Shown here: positions 55,751 to 64,000 of the stretch, in pieces
How the letters are laid out: every line of letters starts with the position of its first letter
How positions within the stretch are numbered: the first letter of the stretch is position 1
Source: Burkholderia sp.
GTDB lineage: Bacteria; Pseudomonadota; Gammaproteobacteria; Burkholderiales; Burkholderiaceae
Direction of reading: 5' to 3'
Assembly: GCA_031253835.1 (NCBI GenBank)
Contig: JAIRVP010000034.1
Coordinates: 62,001 to 126,000, forward strand
Length of the DNA stretch: 64,000 nt
Notes under the pieces: generated by a model
Told to the model about the DNA's origin: nothing
Database searches by the model: none
Seen by the model: only the letters and a program-made list of their open reading frames with translations
Translations under genes and position numbers: made by a program

Positions 55751-56152
55751 CGTGGCGTGTCGGTCGGGCAGAACGATCGGTTGCAGGCAGGCGGTGCACG
55801 GTGCGTCCGGCGTCGTGCGGCAGGCCGCTTCGTTACCGGATAGTCGTGATCGTACGGTACTTCGGCGAAACGCGAACAGTCGGCCGAACGGCCGGTGCAT
55901 TCGCATCGCATGGCGCAGGTTTTAGACGTTTACCTTCAAACAATCGAAAACGCCCGTCGAACGCGTTCGCGTTGTGCTTCAATGAATCCGGTTTGTACTC
56001 CTACTAAAATGACAGATTCAGAACAGGCCGGATCATTCACTCACAGGAGACAGTCGATGGCATGGAAACGGTTTTGATGCGGCAAGCGCGATGGTCTGCA
56101 ACACCGCCGAACTTCCTTCGATGAAAGCAGGGTATCCCAGGGGCTCCCACCC
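55751..56152. other. A/T-rich intergenic region upstream of the lipase
   Basis: About 400 bases between the unknown acidic-protein gene and the lipase gene. From about 55920 to 56060 it is clearly more A/T-rich than its surroundings, as expected for a promoter or regulated upstream region. No gene is recognised. Confidence 0.45.
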
Positions 56153-57469
56153 ATGTCCTCCAGACGATTCATGACCGCCGCGGCCGCCGTGTGCGCCGCG
56201 CTGGCCATTGCCGCACCGTCGGCCGGCGCCGCCGCACCGACCGTGTCCGATCCGTTCTACACGTACACCGGCACCACGCCGCTGGCATCGATTCCACCGG
56301 GCACGGTGCTCAAGACGCGCAACGTCACCTATCACGTGGCCGGCATTCCGACCGCCGTGACCGCGCAGCAACTGCTGTACCGCACCAACAACGCGCAGAA
56401 CCAGCCCGTCGTCAACGTGACGTCGGTGATCCGCAGCCAGGTCAGCAACGGTCAGGCCATTTCGTACCAGTCGGCCTACGATTCGCTGAACCCGTACGAC
56501 GAGCCGTCGCAGGTGATCGCCGGCGATCGCGACGTGACCAAGGTCATCAACATCGGCACGCTGCTCTACAGCGCGGAATCGATTCCGCTGTCGACGCTGC
56601 TGCTGCTCGGCTACAACATCATCGTGCCCGATACGGAAGGCCAGACGGCGGACTTCGCGGCCGGCCCCGAATACGGGATGACGACGCTCGATTCGATCCG
56701 CGCGGCGCTCAATACGCCGTCCACGGGCCTGAATCCGTCGAGCAAGGTCGCGATGATCGGCTATTCCGGCGGCGCGATCGCGACCAACTGGGCCGCGCAG
56801 CTCGCGCCGAGCTATGCGCCCGACATCAACAAGCAGCTCGTCGGCGCGGCGGAAGGCGGCGTGCTGGTCGATCCCGCGCACAACCTGCGTTACGTCGACG
56901 GCAGCATCGTGTGGGGCGGCGTCGCGGCGGCCGCGCTGGCGGGGCTGTCGCGCGGCTACAACTTCGACCTGACGCCGTATCTCAGCGACACGGGCGTTGC
57001 CGTGTTCAAGGACATCCAGAGCCAGTCGCTCGCGACCATCCTGCCGAAGTACACGGGGCTGCACTGGAGCACGCTGTTCAAGCCGCAATACGCGAACGAC
57101 ATCAACAGCATTCCGGCCTACGTGACGTATGCGAACAAGGTGAATGCGGGGCTGGCCGCGTCGCCGACGATCCCGATGTTCATCGGCCAAGGCACGGCCG
57201 GTGCGCTCGACGGCACCTTCAGCAGCCAGGTGGGCGACGGCGTGATGCTCGCGTACGACGTGCGCGCGCTGGCGCAGAAGTTCTGCGCGAGCGGCACGCC
57301 GGTCACGTACACCGAGTATCCGCTCGAGCATGCGGGCGCGATCGTGCCATGGGTGGCCGGGATGCTGCCCTGGCTCTACGACCGCTTCAACGGGAAGACT
57401 GCGCCGAGCAATTGCTGGCTGACGTCGCTGCTGCCGAGCAATTCGCTGGCGCCCGAGACGCTGCACTAG
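56153..57469 (+). CDS. secretory lipase (LIP family)
   Basis: A 438-residue exported alpha/beta hydrolase of the secretory lipase family first known from Candida (PF03583) and present in actinomycetes and Burkholderia. Signal peptide MSSRRFMTAAAAVCAALAIAAPSAGAAA. Nucleophile Ser205 in IGYSGGAIATNWA, lid/core sequence DTEGQTADFAAGPEYG, and candidate catalytic His near residue 393 in YPLEHAGAIVPW. No lipobox, so it is secreted or periplasmic rather than lipid-anchored. Single-gene unit ended by a good terminator. True substrates (triacylglycerols or other esters) are unknown. Confidence 0.87.
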   Translation: MSSRRFMTAAAAVCAALAIAAPSAGAAAPTVSDPFYTYTGTTPLASIPPGTVLKTRNVTYHVAGIPTAVTAQQLLYRTNNAQNQPVVNVTSVIRSQVSNGQAISYQSAYDSLNPYDEPSQVIAGDRDVTKVINIGTLLYSAESIPLSTLLLLGYNIIVPDTEGQTADFAAGPEYGMTTLDSIRAALNTPSTGLNPSSKVAMIGYSGGAIATNWAAQLAPSYAPDINKQLVGAAEGGVLVDPAHNLRYVDGSIVWGGVAAAALAGLSRGYNFDLTPYLSDTGVAVFKDIQSQSLATILPKYTGLHWSTLFKPQYANDINSIPAYVTYANKVNAGLAASPTIPMFIGQGTAGALDGTFSSQVGDGVMLAYDVRALAQKFCASGTPVTYTEYPLEHAGAIVPWVAGMLPWLYDRFNGKTAPSNCWLTSLLPSNSLAPETLH

Positions 57470-57497
57470 ACGCGCGGCGCAACACGGCGCATGGCCG

Positions 57498-57524
57498 GGC
57501 GACCTTCGACGGGTCGCCTTTTTT
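57498..57524 (+). terminator. rho-independent terminator after the lipase gene
   Basis: GGCGACC (57498-57504) pairs with GGTCGCC (57512-57518) around a 7-base loop, followed by six T. It lies 28 bases after the lipase stop and about 137 bases before the DAHP synthase start. Confidence 0.82.
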
Positions 57525-57660
57525 CTTTGCGACGATTTGACCTCGGTCGCGTTGCCTCCGCCGCTGCCGCCCGCGTTCCCCCGCCGTCGTCCACTGCCGC
57601 CTTCTCCGGGTGCCATAATCGAGCCTGCCCATCATTCCAGACGTCCCCCGGAGAATCACC

Positions 57661-58791
57661 ATGCAGAACCTCGACAATCCCTCCCATGATCGCGAGGTAG
57701 GCAGCGCCGACGCGACGCAGGACACCACGCGCATCGACGACGTCCGCATCGGCGCCGTACGCCCGCTGATTTCGCCGGCGCTGCTGCTGGACGAGCTGCC
57801 GGTGCCGGCCGGTACGCAGACGCTCGTCGAGGATACGCGCCGCGCGATCGGCGACATCCTGCACGGCCGCGACGACCGGCTGCTGCTCGTCGTCGGCCCG
57901 TGCTCGATCCACGACCACGACCAGGCGCTCGACTACGCGCGCCGCCTGAAGGTCGCCGCCGATGCACTGAAGGACGACCTGCTGATCACGATGCGCGTCT
58001 ACTTCGAGAAGCCGCGCACGACGGTCGGCTGGAAGGGCTACATCAACGATCCGCGCCTCGACGGCAGCTTCCGCATCAACGAAGGGCTGCGCGCCGCGCG
58101 GCAGCTGCTGCTCGACATCAATGCGCTCGGCCTGCCGGCGTCGACCGAATTCCTCGACCTGCTGAGCCCGCAGTACATCGCCGACCTGATCGCGTGGGGC
58201 GCGATCGGCGCGCGTACGACCGAGAGCCAGAGTCATCGGCAGCTTGCGTCGGGCCTCAGCTGCCCGATCGGCTTCAAGAACGGTACCGACGGCGGCGTGC
58301 AGGTCGCGGCGGACGCGATCGTCGCGGCCGCCGCGAGCCACGCGTTCATGGGGATGACGAAGATGGGGATGGCCGCGATCTTCGAGACGCGCGGCAACGA
58401 CGACGCACACGTGATCCTGCGCGGCGGCAAGACCGGCCCGAACTACGATGCCGAGCATGTCGAGGCTTGCTGCGCGGTGCTGCGCAAGGCCGGGTTGCGC
58501 GAGCAGGTGATGGTCGACTGCTCGCACGCGAACTCGAACAAGTCGCACGACCGGCAGGTCGACGTCGCGCAGGATCTCGCACGGCAACTGTCGCAGGGCG
58601 AGCAGCGGATCGTCGGCGTGATGGTCGAGAGCCACCTCGAGGCCGGGCGCCAGGACCTGAAGCCGAGCGTGCCGCTGAAGTACGGCGTGTCGATCACCGA
58701 TGCGTGCCTGAGCTGGACGCAGACGGAGCCGGTGCTCGACGTGCTGGCGGAGGCCGTGCGGCAACGCAGGGTGCATTCGCGGAATGCGTGA
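57661..58791 (+). CDS. aroG: 3-deoxy-7-phosphoheptulonate (DAHP) synthase, class I
   Basis: A 376-residue AroG/AroF/AroH-type enzyme joining phosphoenolpyruvate and erythrose-4-phosphate, the first step of the shikimate pathway. Metal ligands are visible: Cys81 (VGPCSIHD), the His in DCSHANSNK, the Glu in VMVESHLEAG and the Asp in SITDACLSW. RTTESQSHRQLASGLSCPIGFKNGTDG is the substrate-site block. An N-terminal extension of about 25 residues (NPSHDREVGSADATQDTT) is longer than in E. coli. It stands alone; which aromatic amino acid feeds back cannot be read. A short hairpin at 58800-58819 follows the stop. Confidence 0.93.
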   Translation: MQNLDNPSHDREVGSADATQDTTRIDDVRIGAVRPLISPALLLDELPVPAGTQTLVEDTRRAIGDILHGRDDRLLLVVGPCSIHDHDQALDYARRLKVAADALKDDLLITMRVYFEKPRTTVGWKGYINDPRLDGSFRINEGLRAARQLLLDINALGLPASTEFLDLLSPQYIADLIAWGAIGARTTESQSHRQLASGLSCPIGFKNGTDGGVQVAADAIVAAAASHAFMGMTKMGMAAIFETRGNDDAHVILRGGKTGPNYDAEHVEACCAVLRKAGLREQVMVDCSHANSNKSHDRQVDVAQDLARQLSQGEQRIVGVMVESHLEAGRQDLKPSVPLKYGVSITDACLSWTQTEPVLDVLAEAVRQRRVHSRNA

Positions 58792-58799
58792 GGTAACGG

Positions 58800-59429
58800 C
58801 GGCGGGTTAGCGCCCGCCGTCGTCATGTGCGGCACCCCAACGACGATGGGTGCCGAACAGGTCGTTTCATCACGTCGGATGCGCGCTTGCTCGCGCTTCC
58901 GACATCACATCGCGCGCCGGCATCCTGCACGCGCATCATCCCCCCTCGATTGCCCGGTGGCCACGGCCGGAGTCTCGTGCGCTGCTCCATGCGGAAGCTT
59001 CTCGTGAGCGAGTTTTGGCTGCGGTCCGTCGTGTTTCTTCCCGCTATGCGGATCGCGGGTATTTAGGCCCTTATAGACGAACTAGCGCGGGTGATTGGTG
59101 TAGAAGCATTAAATTTAGGACGAATCCTATATTCCGCACCCCATCGATTAGTCAGAATCCTATTCAAGCAATACGTTGCGATAGCCGGTGTACTTGGCAA
59201 GGCACCGGATAGGCAATAGCGCTGGAGATATCGCGGTCGCTTGAATGATCGGTTGCCGCTTGCAGCCCGCATCGACGAAGGGCGTCATGATTCGCTCCGT
59301 ATCGCGGTGGAAATGACTGACCGAGCCGTTCAAGGCATGTCGTCAGTCATTGGGAAGTCGCCTGGAATTTGACCCGAGCGAGGTGCGACTGCACGTGAAT
59401 ACGTGAAATGGATTCTGTATCGATAAGTT
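58800..59429. other. gene-free region upstream of the pilus operon
   Basis: About 630 bases. It opens with a 7-bp hairpin (CGGCGGG 58800-58806 with CCCGCCG 58813-58819), possibly a weak terminator. From about 59060 the composition turns clearly A/T-rich up to the chaperone gene, as expected for a regulated fimbrial promoter region. Short open frames here lack start signals. No cblSTR-like regulators are present within it. Confidence 0.5.
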
Positions 59430-60251
59430 ATGCAAATTATTTTCTACAAGAAACTCCGTACGTGCCGGATGTCGCTTGCCGCAATCACGATGTCGTTTGT
59501 CTCGTCGATCGCCAGCGCGAACATGCTGGTCTATCCGATGGCGGCGTCGATCGGGGCCGGCAAGGAGTCGGCCGCGGAGCTCCGCATCTATTCGAAATCC
59601 GACGCGACGCAGTACGTGAGGGCGATCGCGAAGCGCGTGATCGATCCGGCGACGGATCACGAGCGCGAGGAGGCCAGCATGAATTCCGGCGACGACGCGA
59701 TCGTGATCTCGCCGGCGAAGTTTGCGTTGCCGGCCGGCGGCACGCGGCTCGTGCGCGTGATTCCGCTGGGCGTGCCGCAGAAGGAGATGCTGTATCGCGT
59801 CTACCTGCAGCCGGCGGCGGCGCCATCCGACGACGATTCCGCGGCGAAGGACGATGTGTCGGGCAAGGTCAACTTCAGCCTCGTCTGGGCGCCGCTCGTC
59901 CGTGTGCTGCCGAAGACGGCCGTGCCCGATTTCGACGTGTCGAACGGCGCGCTGACCAATACCGGCAACGTCCGGATCGGCTTGCTCGAAGCTGGCGCAT
60001 GCCGGTCCGGGCAGGACGATGCTTCATGCCAGTGGACGAAATTCGACCGCAGTGTCTACCCGGACCAGCACTTCAGGCTGGAGGGGCTGCATTCCGCACC
60101 TTATGTGCGAATCCGATATCGAGTTGGGGGAATGGCAGATGTGCAGCAGAGGGTTGTGCGCACGCATTCCGTCGACGCGATGACCGCGCCGAGCGCGAAC
60201 AACGAGGCCCAAACGGGCCGCACCAATGTTTCAACCAACCAGAAGGACTAA
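59430..60251 (+). CDS. cblB: pilus assembly chaperone, CS1/cable-pilus type
   Basis: A 273-residue periplasmic chaperone of the alternate (CS1/alpha) chaperone-usher class. Signal peptide ends SSIASA, and the mature protein begins NMLVYPMAASIGAGKESAAELRIYSKSDATQYVRAIAKRVIDP. It has the G1-strand region GTRLVRVIPLGVPQKEMLYRVYLQP, but not the classic FGS/FGL PapD motifs. It protects pilin subunits and hands them to the usher. Met 59469 is an alternative start. The C-terminal tail (ANNEAQTGRTNVSTNQKD) is low-complexity. The pilin gene follows after 3 bases, giving the gene order B-A-C-D of the cable pilus operon. Confidence 0.85.
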   Translation: MQIIFYKKLRTCRMSLAAITMSFVSSIASANMLVYPMAASIGAGKESAAELRIYSKSDATQYVRAIAKRVIDPATDHEREEASMNSGDDAIVISPAKFALPAGGTRLVRVIPLGVPQKEMLYRVYLQPAAAPSDDDSAAKDDVSGKVNFSLVWAPLVRVLPKTAVPDFDVSNGALTNTGNVRIGLLEAGACRSGQDDASCQWTKFDRSVYPDQHFRLEGLHSAPYVRIRYRVGGMADVQQRVVRTHSVDAMTAPSANNEAQTGRTNVSTNQKD

Positions 60252-60254
60252 CCC

Positions 60255-60755
60255 ATGCTGAAATACATTCCGATCGCTGCTGCCGCCCTGATGTCGATGT
60301 CGGCCTACGCCGTCCAGAAGGACATTACCGTCACCGCCAACGTCGACACGACGCTCGAAATGCTGTCGGCGGACGGCTCGGCACTGCCGACGACCATGCA
60401 GATGCAATATCTGCCGGGTACGGGTCTTCAGGCAGCTGTAGTGAACACGAAGATCTTCACGAACGACGCGGCGAAGGATCTGCAGATCCGTCTCGCGTCT
60501 GACGCGTCGCTGAAGAACCAGACGAGCCCGGGCGCGAAGGAGATTCCGCTGACGGTTTCGCTGGGCGACACGGAGCTGAGCACGACGGCGGCGACGCTGA
60601 AGACCGCGGAACTCTTCCCCGGCGAACTGGCGCAGGGCTCGAACGTGCTGCCGCTGTCGATCGGCCAGAAGACTGTCGAAGCCGTCACGGCGTCCGGCAG
60701 CTATCAGGGCCTCGTTAGCGTGATCGTCACGCAGAGCGCGGCGGCGGGTCTCTAA
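60255..60755 (+). CDS. cblA: major pilin, CS1/cable-pilus type
   Basis: A 166-residue pilin with signal peptide MLKYIPIAAAALMSMSAYA. The mature start VQKDITVTANVDTTLEMLSADGSALP is the CblA/CS1 N-terminal donor-strand pattern. The later blocks KIFTNDAAKDLQIRLASD, IPLTVSLGDTELSTTAATL and GSYQGLVSVIVTQSA are the standard CFA-family strands. It is the likely shaft subunit of an adhesive fibre. It has no cysteines, as usual for this family. Lower GC than the 50 kb of catabolic genes is suggested by eye. A terminator-like hairpin follows and separates it from the usher gene. Confidence 0.9.
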   Translation: MLKYIPIAAAALMSMSAYAVQKDITVTANVDTTLEMLSADGSALPTTMQMQYLPGTGLQAAVVNTKIFTNDAAKDLQIRLASDASLKNQTSPGAKEIPLTVSLGDTELSTTAATLKTAELFPGELAQGSNVLPLSIGQKTVEAVTASGSYQGLVSVIVTQSAAAGL

Positions 60756-60773
60756 GCCCTTCGCAGTATCTAC

Positions 60774-60804
60774 GGGCGCGCCTGAACGGCGCGCCCTATT
60801 TTTT
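60774..60804 (+). terminator. intra-operon terminator/attenuator between pilin and usher genes
   Basis: GGGCGCGCC (60774-60782), loop TGAAC, GGCGCGCCC (60788-60796), then TATTTTTT. A perfect 9-bp GC stem with T-run 18 bases after the pilin stop and 35 before the usher start. It should end or reduce most transcripts after cblA, giving more pilin than usher and tip protein. Confidence 0.85.
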
Positions 60805-60838
60805 GTAGTAGTCCTTTGAAACTATTTCCTGTTTCCGC

Positions 60839-63541
60839 ATGATTCCATTCGACCTCAAGAAGACCGTTGTCGCATGCCTGAGCGCTCTGTGTGTGATGGA
60901 CATCGCGTCCGTCGCACTGGCCGCTTCGGCTGTGCCGCCGGGCTTCGAGGACATCATGACGGGGCACGAAGAACGCATCAACGTCAATTTCCTCGGCAAG
61001 CCGCTCGGCCTGTTTCGCGTGTTCGTGACGCCGGAAATGGTGCGTTTCGAGGATCCCGCACGCCTGTTGCAGGCGCTCGACTCGCAGGTGAAACCGGCGA
61101 CGGACGTGTCGGCGATCGGCGACGCGTTGTCGAAGTCGATGGCGCGCAACGGCAATCTGGCCTGCGCGGGGCAGTCGGGCGTGAACGGTTGCGGGTATGT
61201 CGACACGGACAGCGCGGCCGTGATCTACGACGAAGGCGAAGGGAGCATCGAGTTGTTCTTGTCGCGCGATTGGGTGAGCACCGAAGAGCGCGACCAGCGG
61301 TTTCGCGAACCGTCGCCGCTGACGGAAAACGCCCTCATCCATCAACAGACGATCAATCTGTCGGGCGGGCGCGGCTACGAAAGCTTGTCCGTGTCCGGCA
61401 CGGGTGCACTCGGCATCACGCCGAAGAGTTTTATCGGCGGGAACTGGAACTTTTCCCATACGGGCTATTCGAGGGGATCCGACAGCCATGTCCAGCTTCA
61501 GGATCTCTATTACCGCCACGATCTCGGCACCGAGCACTACGCGCAGGCTGGCCGGATGGACAACCGCAACCTTGCGAGCGCGCTTGGCGGCAACTTCGGG
61601 TTCACGATGCTGCCGGTCGGCACGCTCGACGGCGTGCGGGTTGGCACGACGCTGGCCTATGTGAATCCGGAAGTTGCGCAGCAAGGCACGCCGGTCACGC
61701 TGCTGTTGCCGCGCGATTCGCGCATCGATGCGTATCGCGGGCAGGAACTGCTGGGCACGATCTACATGAGGGCCGGCGTCAATGCGCTCGATACGTCGCG
61801 CTTTCCAGAAGGTACCTATCCGCTGACGCTGCGCGTGTTCGAGAACGGCGTACAGGTGCGCACGCAGACGACGCCGTTCACGAAGACCGGCGGCGGCATC
61901 AACTCGCGCACCGCGCAATGGTTCGCGCAGGCAGGCCGACCGTCCGACCGGGATGCACCCGACGGCGTGGCCGCGGCAGCCGGCGTGCGGATTCCGCTGT
62001 TGCGGGAAATGGCGCTGACGAGCGGCATCGCGAGCGTCGGCCAGCACGTGTACAACGAAACGGCGCTGGAGTGGCGCCATGCGTTTCCGTTGGGCGTGCT
62101 GTCCGCCGGCGGTTCGTTCTTCGTCGGGAACGACGGTTCGCGCGGCAACACGCAGCAGATTTCGTTCGCCGACGGCGTGTCGTGGAGCGTGTACCGCTAC
62201 CAGATGCGCGGCGCGGCGTGCAATGGCCCGGCCGTGTCGTATCGCGACATCGGTTGCTACGACATGCTGAACGCAACCGTGTCGTTCCCGCTCGGCAACT
62301 GGTCGGCAATGCTCGGCTACACGTACAACAAGAGCGTCGGGCGGGTGCAGGACTGGCAGCCCGGCATGCTCGACCGTCCTTGGGAAACGCCCGTGCTCCG
62401 TCAGGGAGACCAGGTGTCGCGCGCGCTGCAGGCATCGCTGTCGCGATCCGTCACGTGGCGCAAGATCAGCGCGAACCTGCGCATCGGCGCGTACGCGAAC
62501 CGCAACACCGGTGCCCGCAGCGAGTACGGCGGCTACGTCGGCGTGACGCTGTCGATGGCCGAGCCCGCGATGCGACCCGGGAGCGCGTCCGCGTATACGT
62601 CGGCGGGCGTCGACGTGCGCACGGATCGCAACAGCACGACGACGAACTACACGCTCGACCGCAACTGGAACTGGCAGGGCGACACCTACCGCGAAGTCGC
62701 GCTCGGCCTGTCGGGATATGGAACCGACAGCCTGACGGGCACCATGCAGGGCCGCTGGAAGGGGCGCTACGGCGACGTCGCCGGGTCGGTCGCGAACAGC
62801 TACAGCCGCGACAGCGGCGGCAACAACCCGTCGGTGACGGCGAGCTATTCGTCGTCGTTCGCGGTAGCGCGACAGGGCGTGTTCCTCGGCGCGTCCGCGT
62901 CGCAGTCGGATCCGCTCGCGGGCTTCGCCGTCAGGGTTGGCAAGCGCGACGAGGCGAGCGGCATGGCGGCCGAGGTGCACAGCGATTCGAGTGCCCGGAT
63001 CAAGGTCGGCTTCGGGCAGCGCGCGCTGCTGCCGGTGTCCGCCTTCACGCCGGTGACGACCGAAGTGAACGATGCGGGTGCGCAGTCGGCCGCGGGCGCG
63101 ACGAGCGTAACCGAGGGGCTCGGCAAGCGCACGCTGTTCATGGTGCCGGGGCAGCTCGCGTTGCGCGACGTCGATGCGAAGGTGACGTACACCTATGTCG
63201 GCCAGGCCTTTTCGAAGGGCGGCGTGCCGCTGTCGGACAGCGTGATTCTCAACGGCGCGATGCCGCTGATCGACAGCCAGGGCGGCTTCATTGCCGAGCT
63301 GGACCATAAGGAAAGCGAACTTTTCGTCGTCGATGGTCCGACGCTGATGCGTTGCCCGCTGCACGTGCAGCGCCAGCAGGACGTGCTGATGATGGTGGGC
63401 AAGGTGCGCTGCGAAGTGGCCGGGCCGGACGCGTTGCCGGAGTCGCTGCGCAAGCAGGCCCGCGTGCGCAAGCTGCTGGAGCATCGCTATGTGATGTCGA
63501 TGCGGGAGCCGACCACGGGCACGACCGACGCGTCGCAATGA
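60839..63541 (+). CDS. cblC: outer-membrane usher, CS1/cable-pilus type
   Basis: A 900-residue usher that would form the 24-strand outer-membrane channel for pilus export. Signal peptide ends ALAASA. The N-terminal chaperone-binding domain has the CS1-type cysteine pair (NLACAGQSGVNGCGY), and the central barrel (GRGYESLSVSGTGALGITPKSFIGGNWNFSH; YYRHDLGTEHYAQAGRMDNR) contains the plug segment (LLLPRDSRIDAYRGQELLG). The C-terminal domain has a second cysteine pair (RCPLHVQ...VRCEVAG). Size agrees with CooC/CfaC/CblC ushers. Tip-adhesin gene follows after 73 bases. Confidence 0.9.
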   Translation: MIPFDLKKTVVACLSALCVMDIASVALAASAVPPGFEDIMTGHEERINVNFLGKPLGLFRVFVTPEMVRFEDPARLLQALDSQVKPATDVSAIGDALSKSMARNGNLACAGQSGVNGCGYVDTDSAAVIYDEGEGSIELFLSRDWVSTEERDQRFREPSPLTENALIHQQTINLSGGRGYESLSVSGTGALGITPKSFIGGNWNFSHTGYSRGSDSHVQLQDLYYRHDLGTEHYAQAGRMDNRNLASALGGNFGFTMLPVGTLDGVRVGTTLAYVNPEVAQQGTPVTLLLPRDSRIDAYRGQELLGTIYMRAGVNALDTSRFPEGTYPLTLRVFENGVQVRTQTTPFTKTGGGINSRTAQWFAQAGRPSDRDAPDGVAAAAGVRIPLLREMALTSGIASVGQHVYNETALEWRHAFPLGVLSAGGSFFVGNDGSRGNTQQISFADGVSWSVYRYQMRGAACNGPAVSYRDIGCYDMLNATVSFPLGNWSAMLGYTYNKSVGRVQDWQPGMLDRPWETPVLRQGDQVSRALQASLSRSVTWRKISANLRIGAYANRNTGARSEYGGYVGVTLSMAEPAMRPGSASAYTSAGVDVRTDRNSTTTNYTLDRNWNWQGDTYREVALGLSGYGTDSLTGTMQGRWKGRYGDVAGSVANSYSRDSGGNNPSVTASYSSSFAVARQGVFLGASASQSDPLAGFAVRVGKRDEASGMAAEVHSDSSARIKVGFGQRALLPVSAFTPVTTEVNDAGAQSAAGATSVTEGLGKRTLFMVPGQLALRDVDAKVTYTYVGQAFSKGGVPLSDSVILNGAMPLIDSQGGFIAELDHKESELFVVDGPTLMRCPLHVQRQQDVLMMVGKVRCEVAGPDALPESLRKQARVRKLLEHRYVMSMREPTTGTTDASQ

Positions 63542-63614
63542 TGCACAAGACGTACGCCGGCAGGCACCGTGCGTTGCCGCTGCGATGCCGAACACATAAG
63601 GAAACAACTTTCAT

Positions 63615-64000
63615 ATGCTTCAGATCAATCGAATTCGCCGCGGGGCAATCGTTCTGGCGGCCGCGCTGGGCGTGCTCTCGCTCGATGCGTCGGCGGCCAT
63701 GGAACAGCCGGCGGGGCGCGACGATACGGTGCAGGCCGTTCGCGATCGTGGTGCGCCAGTGGGCAATGTCGTGATCTTCGACAAGGCATCGGGCGGCTAC
63801 GATACGAGCGACCCCAGCAAATGGGGGCGAAATTCGTGGACTTGCCAATCGTCGACCGATACGGCGACCGGTGCATGTCCGACCCAGCCGGTATGGACCA
63901 AGGCGGGCACGTCGACCGACATCCAGCTTTCGTTCAAGGAAGAGAAGACCGGGGCGACGGCCGTGCTGACTCTCGCAGGCGCAAACGGATACCAACTTCA
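63615..64000 (+). CDS. cblD: minor tip pilin/adhesin, CS1/cable-pilus type (5' part)
   Basis: Open frame beginning at 63615 and running off the right edge; 128 codons are visible. Signal peptide MLQINRIRRGAIVLAAALGVLSLDASAA, then DRGAPVGNVVIFDKASGGYDTSDPSKWGRNSWTCQSSTDTATGACP. The last part, with its cysteine pair and W residue, is the N-terminal lectin-like domain pattern of CooD/CfaE/CblD tip proteins. Position as fourth gene after chaperone, pilin and usher fits. Its receptor-binding specificity cannot be judged from this part. Confidence 0.8.
   Translation, partial: MLQINRIRRGAIVLAAALGVLSLDASAAMEQPAGRDDTVQAVRDRGAPVGNVVIFDKASGGYDTSDPSKWGRNSWTCQSSTDTATGACPTQPVWTKAGTSTDIQLSFKEEKTGATAVLTLAGANGYQL

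Noticed and set aside
60770..63607. Very long minus-strand open frame (about 945 codons) opposite the usher gene
   Set aside because: It is His/Arg-rich antisense of the usher codons with no recognisable domain; the usher matches its family along its length.

Overview
The window is dense, very GC-rich DNA with short intergenic gaps. It carries many LysR/GntR/LacI regulators, Gram-negative porins, and a cable-type (cblBACD-like) chaperone-usher pilus. Together these suggest a Burkholderia, most likely of the B. cepacia complex, and probably a secondary replicon because nearly everything is accessory catabolism, transport or surface function. The species call is inferred from gene content. I saw no rRNA, tRNA, CRISPR array, insertion sequence or phage.

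Layout. 1-3.3 kb: the 5' part of a GH42 beta-galactosidase and a MalK-type ATPase, divergent from a LacI regulator, with a perfect 18-bp operator between them. 3.3-5.2 kb: GntR regulator, OsmC protein, glutathione transferase. 5.2-14.7 kb: a complete-looking non-phosphorylative L-arabinose operon (arabonate dehydratase, KDA dehydratase, L-arabinose 1-dehydrogenase, AraFGH ABC importer, arabinolactonase) with a divergent LysR gene. The last enzyme of the route, ketoglutarate semialdehyde dehydrogenase, is not in the window. 14.8-24.1 kb: ferulate/hydroxycinnamate catabolism (MarR; feruloyl-CoA hydratase-lyase, vanillin dehydrogenase, feruloyl-CoA synthetase) followed by a second operon of MFS permease, porin and a secreted tannase/feruloyl-esterase lipoprotein. 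Both operons carry the same ATCAGG-N3-CCTGAT inverted repeat. Because ferulate is esterified to arabinose in grass arabinoxylan, the two neighbouring blocks read as one island for using feruloylated arabinan/arabinoxylan fragments.

24.2-35.6 kb: Lrp regulator, diaminopropionate ammonia-lyase, M20 amidohydrolase, GntR, MFS transporter, a single-cysteine Asp/Glu-racemase-family enzyme resembling arylmalonate decarboxylase, a hydantoinase, two tandem exported serine hydrolases and a GSA-aminomutase-like aminotransferase. This looks like an uncharacterised nitrogen-compound (ureide, imide or amino-acid derivative) pathway. 36-44.9 kb: orphan CS1-like pilin, Tat-exported GH28 polygalacturonase, GNAT, glycine-zipper lipoprotein, paired cytosine-deaminase-like amidohydrolases, a SnoaL-like protein and a LysR. 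44.9-46.8 kb: ankyrin protein and a toxin-antitoxin pair of AbiEii type with a clear operator. 47.2-52.8 kb: orphan amino-acid binding protein, PhyH dioxygenase, HutC-type and XRE-cupin regulators divergent from a class II aldolase/DHDPS-like/MOSC operon. 52.9-58.8 kb: SDR, YceH, two unknowns, secretory lipase, DAHP synthase. 59.4 kb to the end: cblB-cblA-cblC-cblD-like pilus operon with a terminator-like hairpin after the major pilin; the tip gene runs off the window.

Start codons were chosen from ribosome-binding sites, overlaps and family N-termini, and several differ from the longest open frame. Functions are assigned from motifs and remembered family sequences; no database search was run.
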